64,000 nt of DNA from Bacillus sp. BHET2 (GTDB taxonomy: Bacteria; Bacillota; Bacilli; Bacillales; Bacillaceae_B): assembly GCF_005938125.1 (NCBI RefSeq), contig NZ_VCQN01000006.1, positions 36,786-100,785 on the forward strand. The letters are read 5' to 3'. Positions 1 through 9,169 of this stretch are shown piece after piece. Made by a program: the position numbers and the translations under genes. Position 1 is the first letter of the stretch. Every line of letters begins with the position of its first letter. Under the pieces are notes generated by a model. It saw only the letters and a program-made list of their open reading frames with translations, made no database searches and was not told the DNA's origin.

Positions 1-204
1 CAAAAGGGTGAAGTCGTTTATAAGGATTCAAAGAAAAAAATGTATACCCAGGCGATACAGGAAATCACCATTAAACAGGGAGAAGAATTTTCTCAGAAAG
101 TGGTTCTTCCAAAGGTCGAAAGCGGTACGTATACATTGACCGTCTGGTTAACAGCCAAGGGGGACGAGAACTATAAAGCAGCGACGGAAGTGCATGTGGA
201 CTAG
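1..204 (+). CDS. BsuPI-type intracellular proteinase inhibitor, C-terminal part
   Basis: The reading frame is open from base 1 and ends with TAG at 202-204, leaving 67 codons; the N-terminus lies outside the window. The visible part contains KMYTQAIQEITIKQGE followed by a stretch of alternating beta-strand character ending in TYTLTVWLTAKG. This resembles the BsuPI (intracellular proteinase inhibitor) fold, a single immunoglobulin-like beta sandwich. B. subtilis BsuPI inhibits the major intracellular serine protease. The inhibitor role is inferred from family resemblance only. An intrinsic terminator follows directly and is shared with the convergent sfsA. Confidence 0.6.
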   Translation, partial: QKGEVVYKDSKKKMYTQAIQEITIKQGEEFSQKVVLPKVESGTYTLTVWLTAKGDENYKAATEVHVD

Positions 205-209
205 ATATA

Positions 210-252
210 AAAAAGGATTAATCTTCACGCTCAGTGATGATTAATCCTTTTT
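210..252. terminator. Bidirectional intrinsic terminator
   Basis: The inverted repeat AAAAAGGATTAATC / GATTAATCCTTTTT at 210-223 and 239-252 has A/T tracts on both sides. It sits between the BsuPI-like gene (+) and sfsA (-), so it can serve both. Confidence 0.8.
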
Positions 253-981
253 GGTGTAAACGGGTAATGGCCCAGTTAGGGAGATACGTTCCGGTGTCAC
301 CATACAGCTTCTTCCGAAAAATCGGACACCCTTACTATCCGCATCTTCCATGACACGGGCAAAAAGGGGATCGATTTCAGGTGCCGATGTAATCCCGTGC
401 AAATCGGTACGCTGAGCAATGAACATAACAGCCGTTTGATACCTTCCGTCCTCCTGTAAATGGGTCAATTCCTCAACATGCCTTGCTCCTCTTGCCGTTA
501 CGGAATCGGGAAATTTGCCTATTCCGTCTTCTACCATGGTGACACTTTTCACTTCGAGTAGTAATTTTTGATCATTTTGTTTATGGGTGAGTAAGAAGTC
601 GAATCGTGAACGGCCGACCTTAAACTCGGCTCTTTCCAACTGCCATTCGTTCAGTTCCTCAAGCCTCTCCTGCTTCAAGGCTTCGTGCACTAAACGGTTA
701 GGATAGTGAGTATTCAGTGAAACGTATATATCGGCTGAGGGATCATACGTCATGACCGCTGACCATTTGGTTTTCCGTTTGGGATCTGTGGATTCCTGTA
801 GCCAGATCGGACCTCCTGAGACCAATAAATCTTTTAATCTGCCCGGGTCAGGCAAGTGTACCTTTTCTTTAGTTCCTGTTGGAAGTTCACACTCTAACAC
901 AAAACGATTCAATCGATTGAGAAATACAGCCTGAACGAGGGTGTCCTGAAACTGTAAATGCACCAACCCGTCACCTATCAT
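241..981 (-). CDS. sfsA: SfsA family DNA/RNA nuclease-like protein
   Basis: This 246-aa protein has the SfsA layout. An N-terminal OB-fold-like half contains the family signature HLPDPGRLKDLL near residues 43-54. A C-terminal nuclease-like half carries RSRFDFLL and LLLEVKSVT, the D...ExK arrangement of PD-(D/E)XK folds. E. coli SfsA was named for stimulating maltose genes and binds DNA; its biochemical role is unsettled. The ATG overlaps the stop codon of the upstream gene (ATGA at 978-981), so the two are probably translated from one message. A GTG at 963 preceded by AGGTGACGGG is an alternative start. Confidence 0.9.
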   Translation of the reverse strand: MIGDGLVHLQFQDTLVQAVFLNRLNRFVLECELPTGTKEKVHLPDPGRLKDLLVSGGPIWLQESTDPKRKTKWSAVMTYDPSADIYVSLNTHYPNRLVHEALKQERLEELNEWQLERAEFKVGRSRFDFLLTHKQNDQKLLLEVKSVTMVEDGIGKFPDSVTARGARHVEELTHLQEDGRYQTAVMFIAQRTDLHGITSAPEIDPLFARVMEDADSKGVRFFGRSCMVTPERISLTGPLPVYTKKD

Positions 982-1751
982 CGAAGTAATGCACTCCAGC
1001 TTTTCGTTTTACGATCATAGGATAATAATCCGTTGGCAGGGGACTTGCAGATGCGCTTATAATCCTCTGCCATCTCGTCCATGTCGTAATAATCCCCAAT
1101 CACCCATATTGGAATTTCGATTTTCCCTCGGCTTACGATGGCTTTTTCTAAAGAAATGACCATTCCTTCTTTTAATTTATCCTTAAATGAATGGATGACT
1201 TCTTTTCCGATGAGGGGATAGGCTTTCTCCTTCTTCATGCCAAATAGGCCTTTTCCGCCTTTGACCGTGTTCAACTTTGATGAAACCGTCGCTCCAAGCA
1301 TATGATAGAAATCCTCAAAATCCCGGTAATAGACCTTATTGAACCAACCGTCATCATGGGAAAGATAGGCATACCGATTGTTTAACTTGGAATAAAAAGG
1401 AGGGTTTAACGGCTGTTTGATGTGACCCATATAAAGAAGCTCGGCAATTTCCTGACCGTCCAATTCATTAACTCCCACTTCTTCTTCAAAATCGACCCAG
1501 CAGAAGTCTCCGTATCCTTGCACCCGATCATTCAATATTTCCTTCATTTCATCCTGCTCCACATAATCCATATGGGTATGTATATTGAAAGAACCATGCT
1601 CATACTGATGCTTAATTAGAAGTAAGTTCTTTAGGGGTTTCCGTGCATTCAATGCAAATTCGCTGAAACTGATTCCATAGGAAACCACGTACTGACGATC
1701 CGTATTTTTGTGAACATAGATGATATCTTTAACTTGATTATTTGCCTTCAA
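978..1751 (-). CDS. Conserved hypothetical protein, unknown function
   Basis: I do not recognise a named family. The protein is about 257 aa, soluble, and rich in aromatic and charged residues, with no signal peptide, membrane segment or obvious catalytic motif. A TTG at 1751 is preferred because GGAGG lies 8 bases upstream; the frame stays open to 1784, where a GTG would add 11 residues. Its stop overlaps the start of sfsA by four bases, implying co-transcription and translational coupling. Frame usage and composition match the neighbours, so it looks like a genuine host gene. Confidence 0.65.
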   Translation of the reverse strand: MKANNQVKDIIYVHKNTDRQYVVSYGISFSEFALNARKPLKNLLLIKHQYEHGSFNIHTHMDYVEQDEMKEILNDRVQGYGDFCWVDFEEEVGVNELDGQEIAELLYMGHIKQPLNPPFYSKLNNRYAYLSHDDGWFNKVYYRDFEDFYHMLGATVSSKLNTVKGGKGLFGMKKEKAYPLIGKEVIHSFKDKLKEGMVISLEKAIVSRGKIEIPIWVIGDYYDMDEMAEDYKRICKSPANGLLSYDRKTKSWSALLR

Positions 1752-1784
1752 GGCCATTCCCTCCATCTGATTAACACGATGCAC

Positions 1785-2192
1785 ATTATCTATTCTCTAT
1801 TTTATCAAACAAATGAGGAACATGTTCTTTTCTATTTCATTTCAAAATGATGACAAAAGTCGCAGGTAATTGTCGAAAATAGTCATATCCCGGGACTACA
1901 GGCAGTATATTTTCAATTTACAGGTTTCCTTCCACTTAGTGGACGGTTTGCTCGAATAAATGAAATGACAAGAAACGATCACAATCATGTAATAAATGGT
2001 AAGTCACCCGAGTCCTCTCCTATGAAACCCCACTCCAATAAGCTTTCCCTTTAAACCTTTTTCAAAAAATGCTGGTTCCAGGCTAAAATTCATCGAGAGA
2101 TCTTCGGTATTTTCTCTCTCATCAGTAGAAATTTCCCTTCGTTTCTATTAGACTAGGTATGTGAAATCTTTAGAAATTCAGGTGAATAGATT
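1785..2192. other. Intergenic region between divergent genes
   Basis: These 408 bases lie between the leftward sfsA operon and the rightward rodA-like gene. They must carry promoters for both. I find no convincing RNA element or small gene; short frames here lack a ribosome binding site. Confidence 0.4.
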
Positions 2193-3368
2193 ATGGAAAC
2201 TCGCCAGCGATTTGCTGATAAGATCGATTGGGGTCTTCTCTTTTTATTGATGTTGTTCTTTATTGTAAGCGCAATGGGAATAAGCAGTGCCCAAACCTCA
2301 GGGCAATACGGGACAAATTTTGTGATCAGACAGGCGTTTTGGTATGTGGTGGGTGGAATTATTATCGGAGCCGCGCTATTCCTGGACTCGGACCAGTATA
2401 AGCGTCTTGCTTGGTACATATACGGTGCGGGAATTTTCTTGCTCGTTCTATTATTAATTTCACCAGAAAGCATCGCACCTCATAGAAATGGTGCTAAAAG
2501 CTGGTTCATGCTTGGCCCGCTAGGCTCTATACAGCCTTCAGAGTTCATGAAGACCTTTCTTATCCTTGCCTTGGCTCGGGTCATTACGAACCATAATGAA
2601 CTGAATCCAAGTAAAACCATTCAATCAGACTTTCAGTTATTGATTAAGATTGGCCTTACCACCCTTGTTCCTCTAGCCTTTATTATGCAGCAACCGGACT
2701 TAGGGACATCACTCGTCATTTTAGCCATCATGACTGGAATCATCTTGGTTTCAGGTATTACGTGGAAGCTCATCGTTCCTATCTATGCTTCCATAGGAGT
2801 ACTCGGAGCCGGTATCCTTTCACTGGTAATTTGGGCACCTGATTTATTGGAAAAGTACTTAAACGTTAAGCCGTATCAATTTGGTCGTATCTATGCTTGG
2901 CTGGACCCGTATAACTATGCGAAATTAGAAGGGTTCCACTTGATCAACTCCCTTAACGCCATAGGTTCAGGCCAGATTTTCGGAAAAGGGTATAGTGACC
3001 GGGAAGTATATATACCGGAAAACCATACGGACTTTATCTTCAGTGTGATCGGAGAAGAATACGGATTTATTGGAGCAAGCGTAGTCATCAGCTTGTACTT
3101 CCTGTTAATCTACCATTTGACCAAAACAGCGTTGGACACGAAAGAACCTTTTAATGCCTATGTATGTGCTGGGATTATTAGTATGATTACCTTCCATGTG
3201 TTTCAGAATATCGGCATGACGATTCAATTATTACCGATTACCGGGATTCCTCTTCCGTTCATCAGCTATGGGGGGAGCTCCCTCATGGGAAATATGCTCG
3301 CACTCGGACTTGTGTTCAGTATGAGATTTCATCATAAAACGTATATGTTTTCTTCAGAAGATTCTTAA
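2193..3368 (+). CDS. rodA: RodA/FtsW/SpoVE family peptidoglycan glycosyltransferase
   Basis: The 391-aa protein has about ten hydrophobic segments and SEDS-family signatures: NGAKSWFMLGPLGSIQPSE near residue 100, QQPDLGTSLV near 167, and the C-terminal PLPFISYGGSS. SEDS proteins polymerise lipid II into glycan strands at the membrane with a partner class B PBP. No PBP gene is adjacent, so this may act with a PBP encoded elsewhere. The start ATG is preceded by AGGTGA. Choice of RodA over FtsW is tentative; a second elongation-type paralogue is equally possible. The next gene downstream is separated by a T-box leader. Confidence 0.85.
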   Translation: METRQRFADKIDWGLLFLLMLFFIVSAMGISSAQTSGQYGTNFVIRQAFWYVVGGIIIGAALFLDSDQYKRLAWYIYGAGIFLLVLLLISPESIAPHRNGAKSWFMLGPLGSIQPSEFMKTFLILALARVITNHNELNPSKTIQSDFQLLIKIGLTTLVPLAFIMQQPDLGTSLVILAIMTGIILVSGITWKLIVPIYASIGVLGAGILSLVIWAPDLLEKYLNVKPYQFGRIYAWLDPYNYAKLEGFHLINSLNAIGSGQIFGKGYSDREVYIPENHTDFIFSVIGEEYGFIGASVVISLYFLLIYHLTKTALDTKEPFNAYVCAGIISMITFHVFQNIGMTIQLLPITGIPLPFISYGGSSLMGNMLALGLVFSMRFHHKTYMFSSEDS

Positions 3369-3427
3369 TTACTGGTTGCATTCATCACCAATATGTGTAA
3401 AATAATAGTAATTAGATATGGATGATT

Positions 3428-3648
3428 CAATGACGAAGAGAGTAATGCTGACGTGAATCAATAGCGAGCCGGGGGGCGGTGGAAGCCTGGTGTGAAGCTC
3501 GGGATGAAACGCACTTCTGAGAAGTTTTTCTTGAATACAGTAGGGAAAAACCGGGTTTCTCCCGTTATGCAATGAGCGCCCCCTTGGGGAATAAGAGTGG
3601 TACCGCGAGCTAAACTCGTCTCTATGTGATATAGAGGCGGGTTTTTTT
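3428..3648 (+). promoter_or_regulatory. T-box leader (tRNA-responsive) upstream of argS
   Basis: The leader shows the hallmarks of a T-box. There is an AGTA element at 3441-3444, a GGAAGC-type stem I region, and the conserved T-box core GTGGTACCGCGAGC around 3597-3610. A G+C-rich terminator follows with arms near 3618-3626 and 3631-3638 and a T run to 3648. Uncharged tRNA should favour the antiterminator and allow read-through into argS. GAAACGCAC at 3506-3514 contains a possible CGC (Arg) specifier, but I have not folded the stem I. Confidence 0.85.
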
Positions 3649-3677
3649 GTTGTTCAAATTAATGGAGGTGTAAGGAA

Positions 3678-5366
3678 ATGGATTTGAAATCAATACTAGC
3701 CAATGCGTTAAAGTCACATATCCTGACTGAATGGAATGAGAACGATCTCTATGAGTGGATTGAAACGCCAAAGCATACACATTTAGGGGACTTGTCCTTC
3801 CCGTGTTTCCAGTTGGCCAAAACCCTTAAAGAATCTCCTGCTGTCATCGCTAGTGAAGTTGCCGGTGAGCTTTCCTCTCCTCTCTTCACTAAAGTAGAGG
3901 CAGTTGGACCCTATGTGAATATCTATTTTGATGGAGGCAAAATCGGGAAAGAAGTTGTTTCAGATATTTTAGTACAAGGAGAAGAGTATGGTGCTAAACA
4001 GTTCGGTGAAAATAAAACCATTGTATTAGACATGTCTTCTCCTAATATTGCAAAGCCCTTCTCCATGGGACATCTCCGCTCAACGGTGATAGGAAATTCC
4101 ATTGCCACCATCGCTGAAAAATGCGGCTATTCCACAGAAAAGATCAACTATATCGGGGATTGGGGTACCCAATTCGGTAAATTAATTGTCGCTTTCAAAA
4201 AGTGGGGAGATCCAGAAGTGGTCAAAGCGAACCCTATTGCAGAACTTTTCGTGCTGTATAAGAAATTTCATCAGGAGGCTGAAATCGATCCTTCACTCTA
4301 AGAAGAAGGAAGAAGAGCCTTTAAGCTTCTAGAAGATGGAGATGAAGAAGTGACGGAGCTGTGGAAATGGTTTAAAGTCGAATCCCTCGAAGCCTTTAAA
4401 ACCATTTACTTTTTACTTGGAGTTGAATTCGATTCCTATAATGGGGAAGCATTTTTCAACGACAAGATGGAGGAAATCGTGACATTGCTCCAAGGCGCAG
4501 ATCTCCTAGAAACCTCCCAAGGCGCTAAGGTGGTTAGAATGGAAGAAGAGAACATGCCCCCTTGCCTGATAAAAAAAACAGATGGGGCTACCCTATATGC
4601 CACCCGGGACCTGGCAGCTGCCCTGTATCGAAAGCGGCATTATGACTTTGACGCGGCCCTTTATATTGTCGGTCAGGAACAGACCATCCACTTTAAGCAA
4701 GTGATGAATGTTCTGAAAAAGCTTGGATTCGACTGGGCTGATGATATGAAACATATACCGTTCGGCCTTTATTTAAAGGATGGAAAGAAAATGTCCACGC
4801 GTAAAGGCAGAGTCATCCTCCTTCAAGAAGTGCTTCAAGAGGCAATAAAAATAGCAGAAGAAAATATTAAGCAGAAAAACCCTAGTTTAAAGAATGCAGA
4901 TAAGGTTGCACAGGATGTTGGAGTTGGAGCGATCATTTTTCATGACCTGAAAAATGACCGTCTCAACGATATTGAATTCTCTTTAGACCATATGCTCACT
5001 TTCGAGGGAGAAACGGGACCTTATATTCAATATACGTATGCCAGAACACAGTCCCTCCTTAGAAAAGCAGGAGCTCTCCCTCCTTTGACGTTCGAAGGGC
5101 TGGATGATCCTGAAAGCTGGGAAGTGATAAAGCAACTGCGATTATTCCCTGAGATTATTGAAAAGTCTTGGCAGAACTATTCACCATCTGTCGTCGCCAA
5201 GTATTTAATCGATACCTCACAAAGCTTTAACCGTTATTACGGTAAAACAAAAATCATTTCCAAGGACTCAAACCAACCAACCCGCCTTGCCCTGGTTCAA
5301 GCTGTCGGGATTGTCCTTGCCGAAGGGTTACGATTACTTGGAATGAACTGCCCTGCGGAAATGTAG
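3678..5366 (+). pseudogene. argS: Arginyl-tRNA synthetase interrupted by an in-frame TAA
   Basis: Reading the frame from ATG 3678 gives 207 residues ending in EIDPSL, then TAA at 4299-4301. The same frame then continues without a frameshift as EEGRRAFKLLEDGDEEV and runs to 5366. Together the frame spans 562 codons, the usual ArgRS length. The N-terminal part has the additional domain and the class Ia signature SPNIAKPFSMGHLRST; the downstream part has DWADD, GKKMSTRKG and the anticodon-binding alpha-helical domain ending in GLRLLGM. A single base change of GAA or CAA to TAA would explain the break. The second half could restart at GTG 4350 but would lack the HIGH-like motif. A T-box precedes it. 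A functional argS elsewhere is expected. Confidence 0.85.
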
Positions 5367-5395
5367 ATTTCTGTCACTATTTCCCGAGAAATAGA

Positions 5396-5920
5396 CTATT
5401 TTCGTTTGAGGCTTTTTTCAAGTTTTACAATAAGCTTCATTCCTATACCGATGGAGAGAATGACGATACCTAACACTCCCCACTTCTTTAAATCGGCTTC
5501 ACTTTTCAATTCCTGAAGGGTGACTTGTTTAGAAGGGGGAGATCCTTCTCCAAGCTCGGCTATCGACTCCTTCGCACCATCTATATCGACTGATCCACTA
5601 CATGCTTCAACTGTATACTTCCCCTTTTGTTTCTGGGCATAGAAGAGATATGTTCGATCTTCTCTAAAATTAAATCCGCAAGACGTTTTGTTTGTGTATA
5701 GGTATACGTTGCTTGCTTTCAATCCTTTCCACGTACTAATCACTTCCACAGCTGCCACTTCTTTATGCTCATCCACTTTCACTACCTCACCCACAAACAC
5801 AGCATCGGCATCTGTGAAATGAACCTCATCGCTCTTCTCTACACATTTACATGCAATAACAGCAATCGGTAGAAATAGTAGAAAACAGCTCACAAAGATG
5901 AATATCCTCACCATTTTCAC
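5396..5920 (-). CDS. Secreted or membrane-anchored TIMP/netrin-like protein
   Basis: About 174 aa when started at GTG 5920, 6 bases after the Shine-Dalgarno GGGGAGG; upstream in-frame codons are unlikely to be translated. A hydrophobic signal segment (FIFVSCFLLFLPIAVIACKC) is followed by CxC right after the cleavage region. The next domain, DADAVFVGEVVKVD...EVISTWKG...CGFNFREDRTYLFYA...EACSGS, resembles the NTR/TIMP-like fold with conserved cysteines. The C-terminus has one membrane helix (GVLGIVILSIGIGMKLIVKL) and a basic tail, so the domain probably faces outward. Function in bacteria is unknown. Confidence 0.7.
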   Translation of the reverse strand: MKMVRIFIFVSCFLLFLPIAVIACKCVEKSDEVHFTDADAVFVGEVVKVDEHKEVAAVEVISTWKGLKASNVYLYTNKTSCGFNFREDRTYLFYAQKQKGKYTVEACSGSVDIDGAKESIAELGEGSPPSKQVTLQELKSEADLKKWGVLGIVILSIGIGMKLIVKLEKSLKRK

Positions 5921-6077
5921 GAAAATCCTCCCCTTTATACATTCGACGGATTTTCCATGAAATGGTTTCACTATGACAGGATAATTCATGACTCCCATTA
6001 TAAAAAGTGATATACTTTCTTATGTTCTATTAAAATCGAAATTTGACGCTTTTTGAATAAAGGAGATTGCTGAACTT

Positions 6078-6659
6078 ATGTCTGAACTACTTCACGCTTT
6101 TGAAGCTTGGTTACTGGATTATGGTGTATGGGGGTTAATTCTTGTTTCTTTCGCCGATTCATCTTTTTTCCCCATTCCACCTGATGTACTCCTGATCCCA
6201 TTAGCAATAGCCAACCCGGGTAGCGCATTGCTTTATGCCCTCTATACGACCATTGCGTCTGTTATTGGGTCTCTTTTCGGCTGGTTGATCGGTAAAAAGC
6301 TTGGACGACCGATTCTTGTACGTTTGTTCTCTGAACCACGAATACAGAAGGTAGAAGAATACTTTACTAAATATGGACCGATGGCTCTTCTCATCGCAGG
6401 ACTGACGCCTGTCCCTTATAAGATTTTCACGATATTCGCCGGTGTTTCCGGTGTGAGGATCCGGGTACTAGTGATCTGGTCGATTATCGGTAGAGGAATT
6501 CGTTTCTTTCTCGAAGGGGCGATTATCCTCACTCTGGGAGCAAAGGCTAAACCATTTATTGAGGAAAACTTTACACTCCTAACTCTAGGAGCCGGTGGAG
6601 TGTTGGTTGCCGTTTACCTTGTTTACTTGGTAGTTAAAAAGAAAAAACGCACCCCTTGA
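6078..6659 (+). CDS. DedA family membrane protein
   Basis: A 193-aa integral membrane protein with the DedA/SNARE-associated (VTT) domain. Visible hallmarks are the amphipathic N-terminus, FADSSFFPIPPDVLL near residues 27-41, GSLFGWLIGKKLG near 64-76, and the conserved GLTPVPYKIFTIFAGV near residues 114-129. DedA proteins take part in lipid or undecaprenyl-phosphate flipping and membrane homeostasis; the exact substrate here is not predictable. It is transcribed alone and ends in a strong bidirectional terminator. AAAGGAGA lies upstream of the ATG. Confidence 0.85.
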   Translation: MSELLHAFEAWLLDYGVWGLILVSFADSSFFPIPPDVLLIPLAIANPGSALLYALYTTIASVIGSLFGWLIGKKLGRPILVRLFSEPRIQKVEEYFTKYGPMALLIAGLTPVPYKIFTIFAGVSGVRIRVLVIWSIIGRGIRFFLEGAIILTLGAKAKPFIEENFTLLTLGAGGVLVAVYLVYLVVKKKKRTP

Positions 6660-6662
6660 TAT

Positions 6663-6702
6663 AAAAAGAGGATTGGATACGACGTATCCAATCCTCTTTT
6701 TT
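6663..6702. terminator. Bidirectional intrinsic terminator
   Basis: AAGAGGATTGGATAC / GTATCCAATCCTCTT form a 15-bp stem around a GAC loop with A and T tracts on either side. It serves both the DedA gene (+) and the lipid-kinase gene (-). Confidence 0.9.
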
Positions 6703-7600
6703 ATTCGGAAGTCCCCACTACAAAACGCAGATGCTGCTGCAACACTTGAAGGGACTGGCTTCTTCCTTCATATAGTTCCCCATCCATATCGAGCTTTTCA
6801 TTTTGACCAAGTTCAATATGTGCTTCTTTTGCTTGAAGATGCATAATATCCTCATATTGTTCGCTTATATTCCCCGTACTCCTGATGACGAGGAATTCCT
6901 TTAACAACGGAAATCCACTTTTTTTGACCACGTAGATATCCATTAAACCATCGTCCATTTCAATACTGTTCGGCAGTGGGTTGGAGCCTATTGAACGTCC
7001 ATTGGCCACAAGGAGCATGACCACTTCTTCTTCCACTACCTCTTTCTCTGTGGTGACCTTCACATTCAGGATAGGTGAATCCTGAATCGATTGAAATGCA
7101 CTTATATAGTAACTTAATTTACCGAGGACGCTCTTTGAGCCCACATCAATATTGTCGCTTGTCTGAGAAATCAAGCCTGTTCCCCAGAAGTTGCTGAAAT
7201 ACCTCTCGTCCGTTTTGACGATGTCGATTGCTTTTTCAAAAGGTCGTTCCGTTATGAGTTGAACAGCTTGTCTAATGTTCATAGGGATCTGTAATGAACG
7301 GGCAAAATCATTGCATGTCCCTCCTGGAAGAATGCCGACAAGCGGACGATTTTCAAGGGAAGATAATCCATTGATGGCTTCATGGATCGTCCCGTCACCA
7401 CCCAGGATCACAACGAGCTCATATCTGTTACCTGTCTCCCTGCAAGTTCTTTCTGCATCGCCCTTTTCTTTTGTCTTATGAATGATTAAATTTGTGCATA
7501 TATCCAGCAGGGGAGGCACTGCATCCTTCAATAGTACCTCTAACGTTCCCTGACCTGCCTTCCCATTACACACAAGCAATATATCCGAATACTTTGTCAT
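6701..7600 (-). CDS. Diacylglycerol kinase family lipid kinase
   Basis: About 299 aa from ATG 7600, which sits 9 bases after AGGTGACG; a GTG at 7612 would add four residues. The DAGK catalytic signature is present: ILLVCNGKAG at the N-terminus, LVVILGGDGTIHEAINGL near residues 63-80 (GGDGT nucleotide-binding loop) and ILPGGTCNDFARSL. The C-terminal beta-sandwich carries MDDGLMDI and LDMDGE. The family includes YegS, DgkB and BmrU/YtlR-like proteins, which phosphorylate diacylglycerol or related lipids at the membrane. Which lipid is used here cannot be told. It is monocistronic. Confidence 0.88.
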   Translation of the reverse strand: MTKYSDILLVCNGKAGQGTLEVLLKDAVPPLLDICTNLIIHKTKEKGDAERTCRETGNRYELVVILGGDGTIHEAINGLSSLENRPLVGILPGGTCNDFARSLQIPMNIRQAVQLITERPFEKAIDIVKTDERYFSNFWGTGLISQTSDNIDVGSKSVLGKLSYYISAFQSIQDSPILNVKVTTEKEVVEEEVVMLLVANGRSIGSNPLPNSIEMDDGLMDIYVVKKSGFPLLKEFLVIRSTGNISEQYEDIMHLQAKEAHIELGQNEKLDMDGELYEGRSQSLQVLQQHLRFVVGTSE

Positions 7601-7720
7601 GAATATCGTCACCTAACTTATTAAGTAGTAAGAACAATTTCAGAAGAAGTTATTTACAGAAGCGCTTACACGCCAAGCCTTCCCTTGATAAACGGAAAGT
7701 TCACATTATTCCATTCGAAT

Positions 7721-7854
7721 AAAAAGAGGCTGACCCAAAACGATGAGTTGATTTCACCCTTAATGGACCAGTCCATATACGTTCAGCGCTTATTTTCTAT
7801 TCCTGTTGATATCGGGATTCATCCTCCCACGAATCTTGGGTCAACCTCTTTTTC
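7721..7854. repeat. Long inverted repeat with ~100-nt loop
   Basis: The arms AAAAAGAGGCTGACCCAA (7721-7738) and TTGGGTCAACCTCTTTTT (7835-7852) are complementary apart from one G-T pair, and enclose about 97 bases of non-coding sequence. It could act as a terminator in either direction, but the long conserved-looking loop resembles a small dispersed repeat. The 94-aa gene on the minus strand ends exactly at its edge. Confidence 0.6.
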
Positions 7855-8138
7855 TATGCAGTAGTGGAATCTTCCTGAGGGACTTGGAGTACAGATCGAT
7901 AGGCAATTCCAAGACGCCCCTTAATATAACTTTGGGGATCATAGGGAATATGCTGATTCTGCATGCGATGAAGTTCCATTTCCGCAAACATGGCAAGGGC
8001 ACGACACACCTGATCTAACGCCATGCTTACACGATGAGGATCTGTGGGTTGATCGTGGCTCATACAATAGTATGAAATCTCATCTGCCTTCTTTCTGATT
8101 TCCTTTAATGCTTGTAAATCAAACATCATTCTCTCCAT
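7854..8138 (-). CDS. Small hypothetical protein
   Basis: A 94-aa soluble protein beginning MERMMFDLQALKEIRKKADEI, predicted largely alpha-helical, without signal peptide or membrane segment. The ATG at 8138 follows a strong GAGGAGGGG ribosome binding site at good spacing, which supports translation. I do not recognise the family. It is monocistronic and its stop abuts the inverted repeat at 7721-7854, which may terminate its transcript. Confidence 0.65.
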   Translation of the reverse strand: MERMMFDLQALKEIRKKADEISYYCMSHDQPTDPHRVSMALDQVCRALAMFAEMELHRMQNQHIPYDPQSYIKGRLGIAYRSVLQVPQEDSTTA

Positions 8139-8222
8139 GTCTACCCCTCCTCTTCACTTCTAATTAGTATATCGGGAAGAAAGGGGAAATATGTCTGTCC
8201 AACGTTTCTATATGACTGAATT

Positions 8223-8372
8223 TTAAGAGTCTTGGGTTAACGTCTTAGGTAATGGTTGATACTGCTTTAGTGAATGAAGAATTTCACGTCTTGACTTCGT
8301 TTTAGAAATATTCACACCGACGTTCGACAATTTCGTTATCACTTTTTTAAAGCGATCGTTCTCCTTTACCAC
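8223..8372 (-). CDS. Small basic protein, 49 aa
   Basis: The frame starts with GTG at 8372, six bases after an AGAGGTG ribosome binding site, and ends with TAA at 8223-8225. The product is basic and hydrophilic, beginning VVKENDRFKKVITKLSNVG and ending in KTLTQDS. It has no transmembrane segment. Codon composition resembles the neighbours and the site is otherwise unexplained non-coding DNA, so I consider it likely real, but the function is unknown. Confidence 0.5.
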   Translation of the reverse strand: MVKENDRFKKVITKLSNVGVNISKTKSRREILHSLKQYQPLPKTLTQDS

Positions 8373-8537
8373 GTTATTCACCTCTTTTTATATTATCGTT
8401 ACCTATTTGTACGTTTGACCTTTAAAAAGGTTTCACTAATTGTAATATGGTTTTCCTTTTCCCTAAAAATGAAACAATAATCCTATTTTTATGCATTTCC
8501 AAAGAATAATTTGTACCAAACTACACAATTTATAAAC

Positions 8538-9158
8538 ATGAAAACGAAACGAGCTCTCTATATTGTCCTGTCGTCCTTTGTCATTAGCCTTTTGGCCCTA
8601 ACTGAAGCAGCTGCTGGAAATATGTATTTAGTAAAAAAAGGAGATACCCTTTGGAACATTTCCAAACGATTTCAGATTAATTTGTCTGAACTGATTGAAG
8701 CGAATACCCACTTATCAAATCCGGATGTAATCTATCCAGGTCAAAAAATCACCATTCCTTCATTCACTGAGGCATCATCTTTCGAGAACAGGATTATGGA
8801 ATTAACAAATAAAGAAAGGCAAAAGAACGGTCTGCCTCCTCTCAAGCTTGATTCGGAGCTTTCAAGGGTTGCCTTCTCTAAGTCCCGTAACATGAGGGAT
8901 GTCGGATACTTCTCTCACAAAAGTCCGACTTACGGGACTCCAACCGATATGATGAAAGCTTTTCATATTCAGTTCAATGAGGCTGCTGAAAATATCGCGG
9001 CCGGGCAAACAAGCCCTGAGCAGGTCGTGCGGGAATGGATGGAGAGTCCTGGCCACCGAAAACATATACTCACCGGGTCCTATACCCATATTGGCGTGGG
9101 ATATGCTGAAGGTGGCGCTTACGAAACGTATTGGACTCTACTATTGGTCGAAAGATAA
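8538..9158 (+). CDS. Secreted LysM-CAP (SCP/YkwD-like) domain protein
   Basis: The N-terminus is a signal peptide (ALYIVLSSFVISLLALTEAAA). A LysM motif follows (MYLVKKGDTLWNISKRFQINLSEL through VIYPGQKITIPS), which binds glycan chains of peptidoglycan. The C-terminal half is a CAP/SCP domain: NKERQKNGLPPL, FSHKSPTYG, NIAAGQTSPEQVVREWMESPGHRKHIL and IGVGYAEG. This resembles the YkwD and SafA-type exported proteins of sporulating bacilli. No clear ribosome binding site precedes ATG 8538 or the in-frame TTG 8511, so the start is uncertain. A terminator follows. Confidence 0.85.
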   Translation: MKTKRALYIVLSSFVISLLALTEAAAGNMYLVKKGDTLWNISKRFQINLSELIEANTHLSNPDVIYPGQKITIPSFTEASSFENRIMELTNKERQKNGLPPLKLDSELSRVAFSKSRNMRDVGYFSHKSPTYGTPTDMMKAFHIQFNEAAENIAAGQTSPEQVVREWMESPGHRKHILTGSYTHIGVGYAEGGAYETYWTLLLVER

Positions 9159-9169
9159 GATACTATTTT

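Noticed and set aside
4026..4080. Loss of the first His in the ArgRS HIGH motif (SMGH) as sign of inactivity
   Set aside because: As I recall, ArgRS of bacilli commonly carry FSMGHLRST here; the nonsense codon is the only clear defect.
4299..4301. Programmed read-through or recoding of the argS TAA
   Set aside because: No recoding signal is visible and TAA is a poor read-through codon; mutation or sequencing error is simpler.
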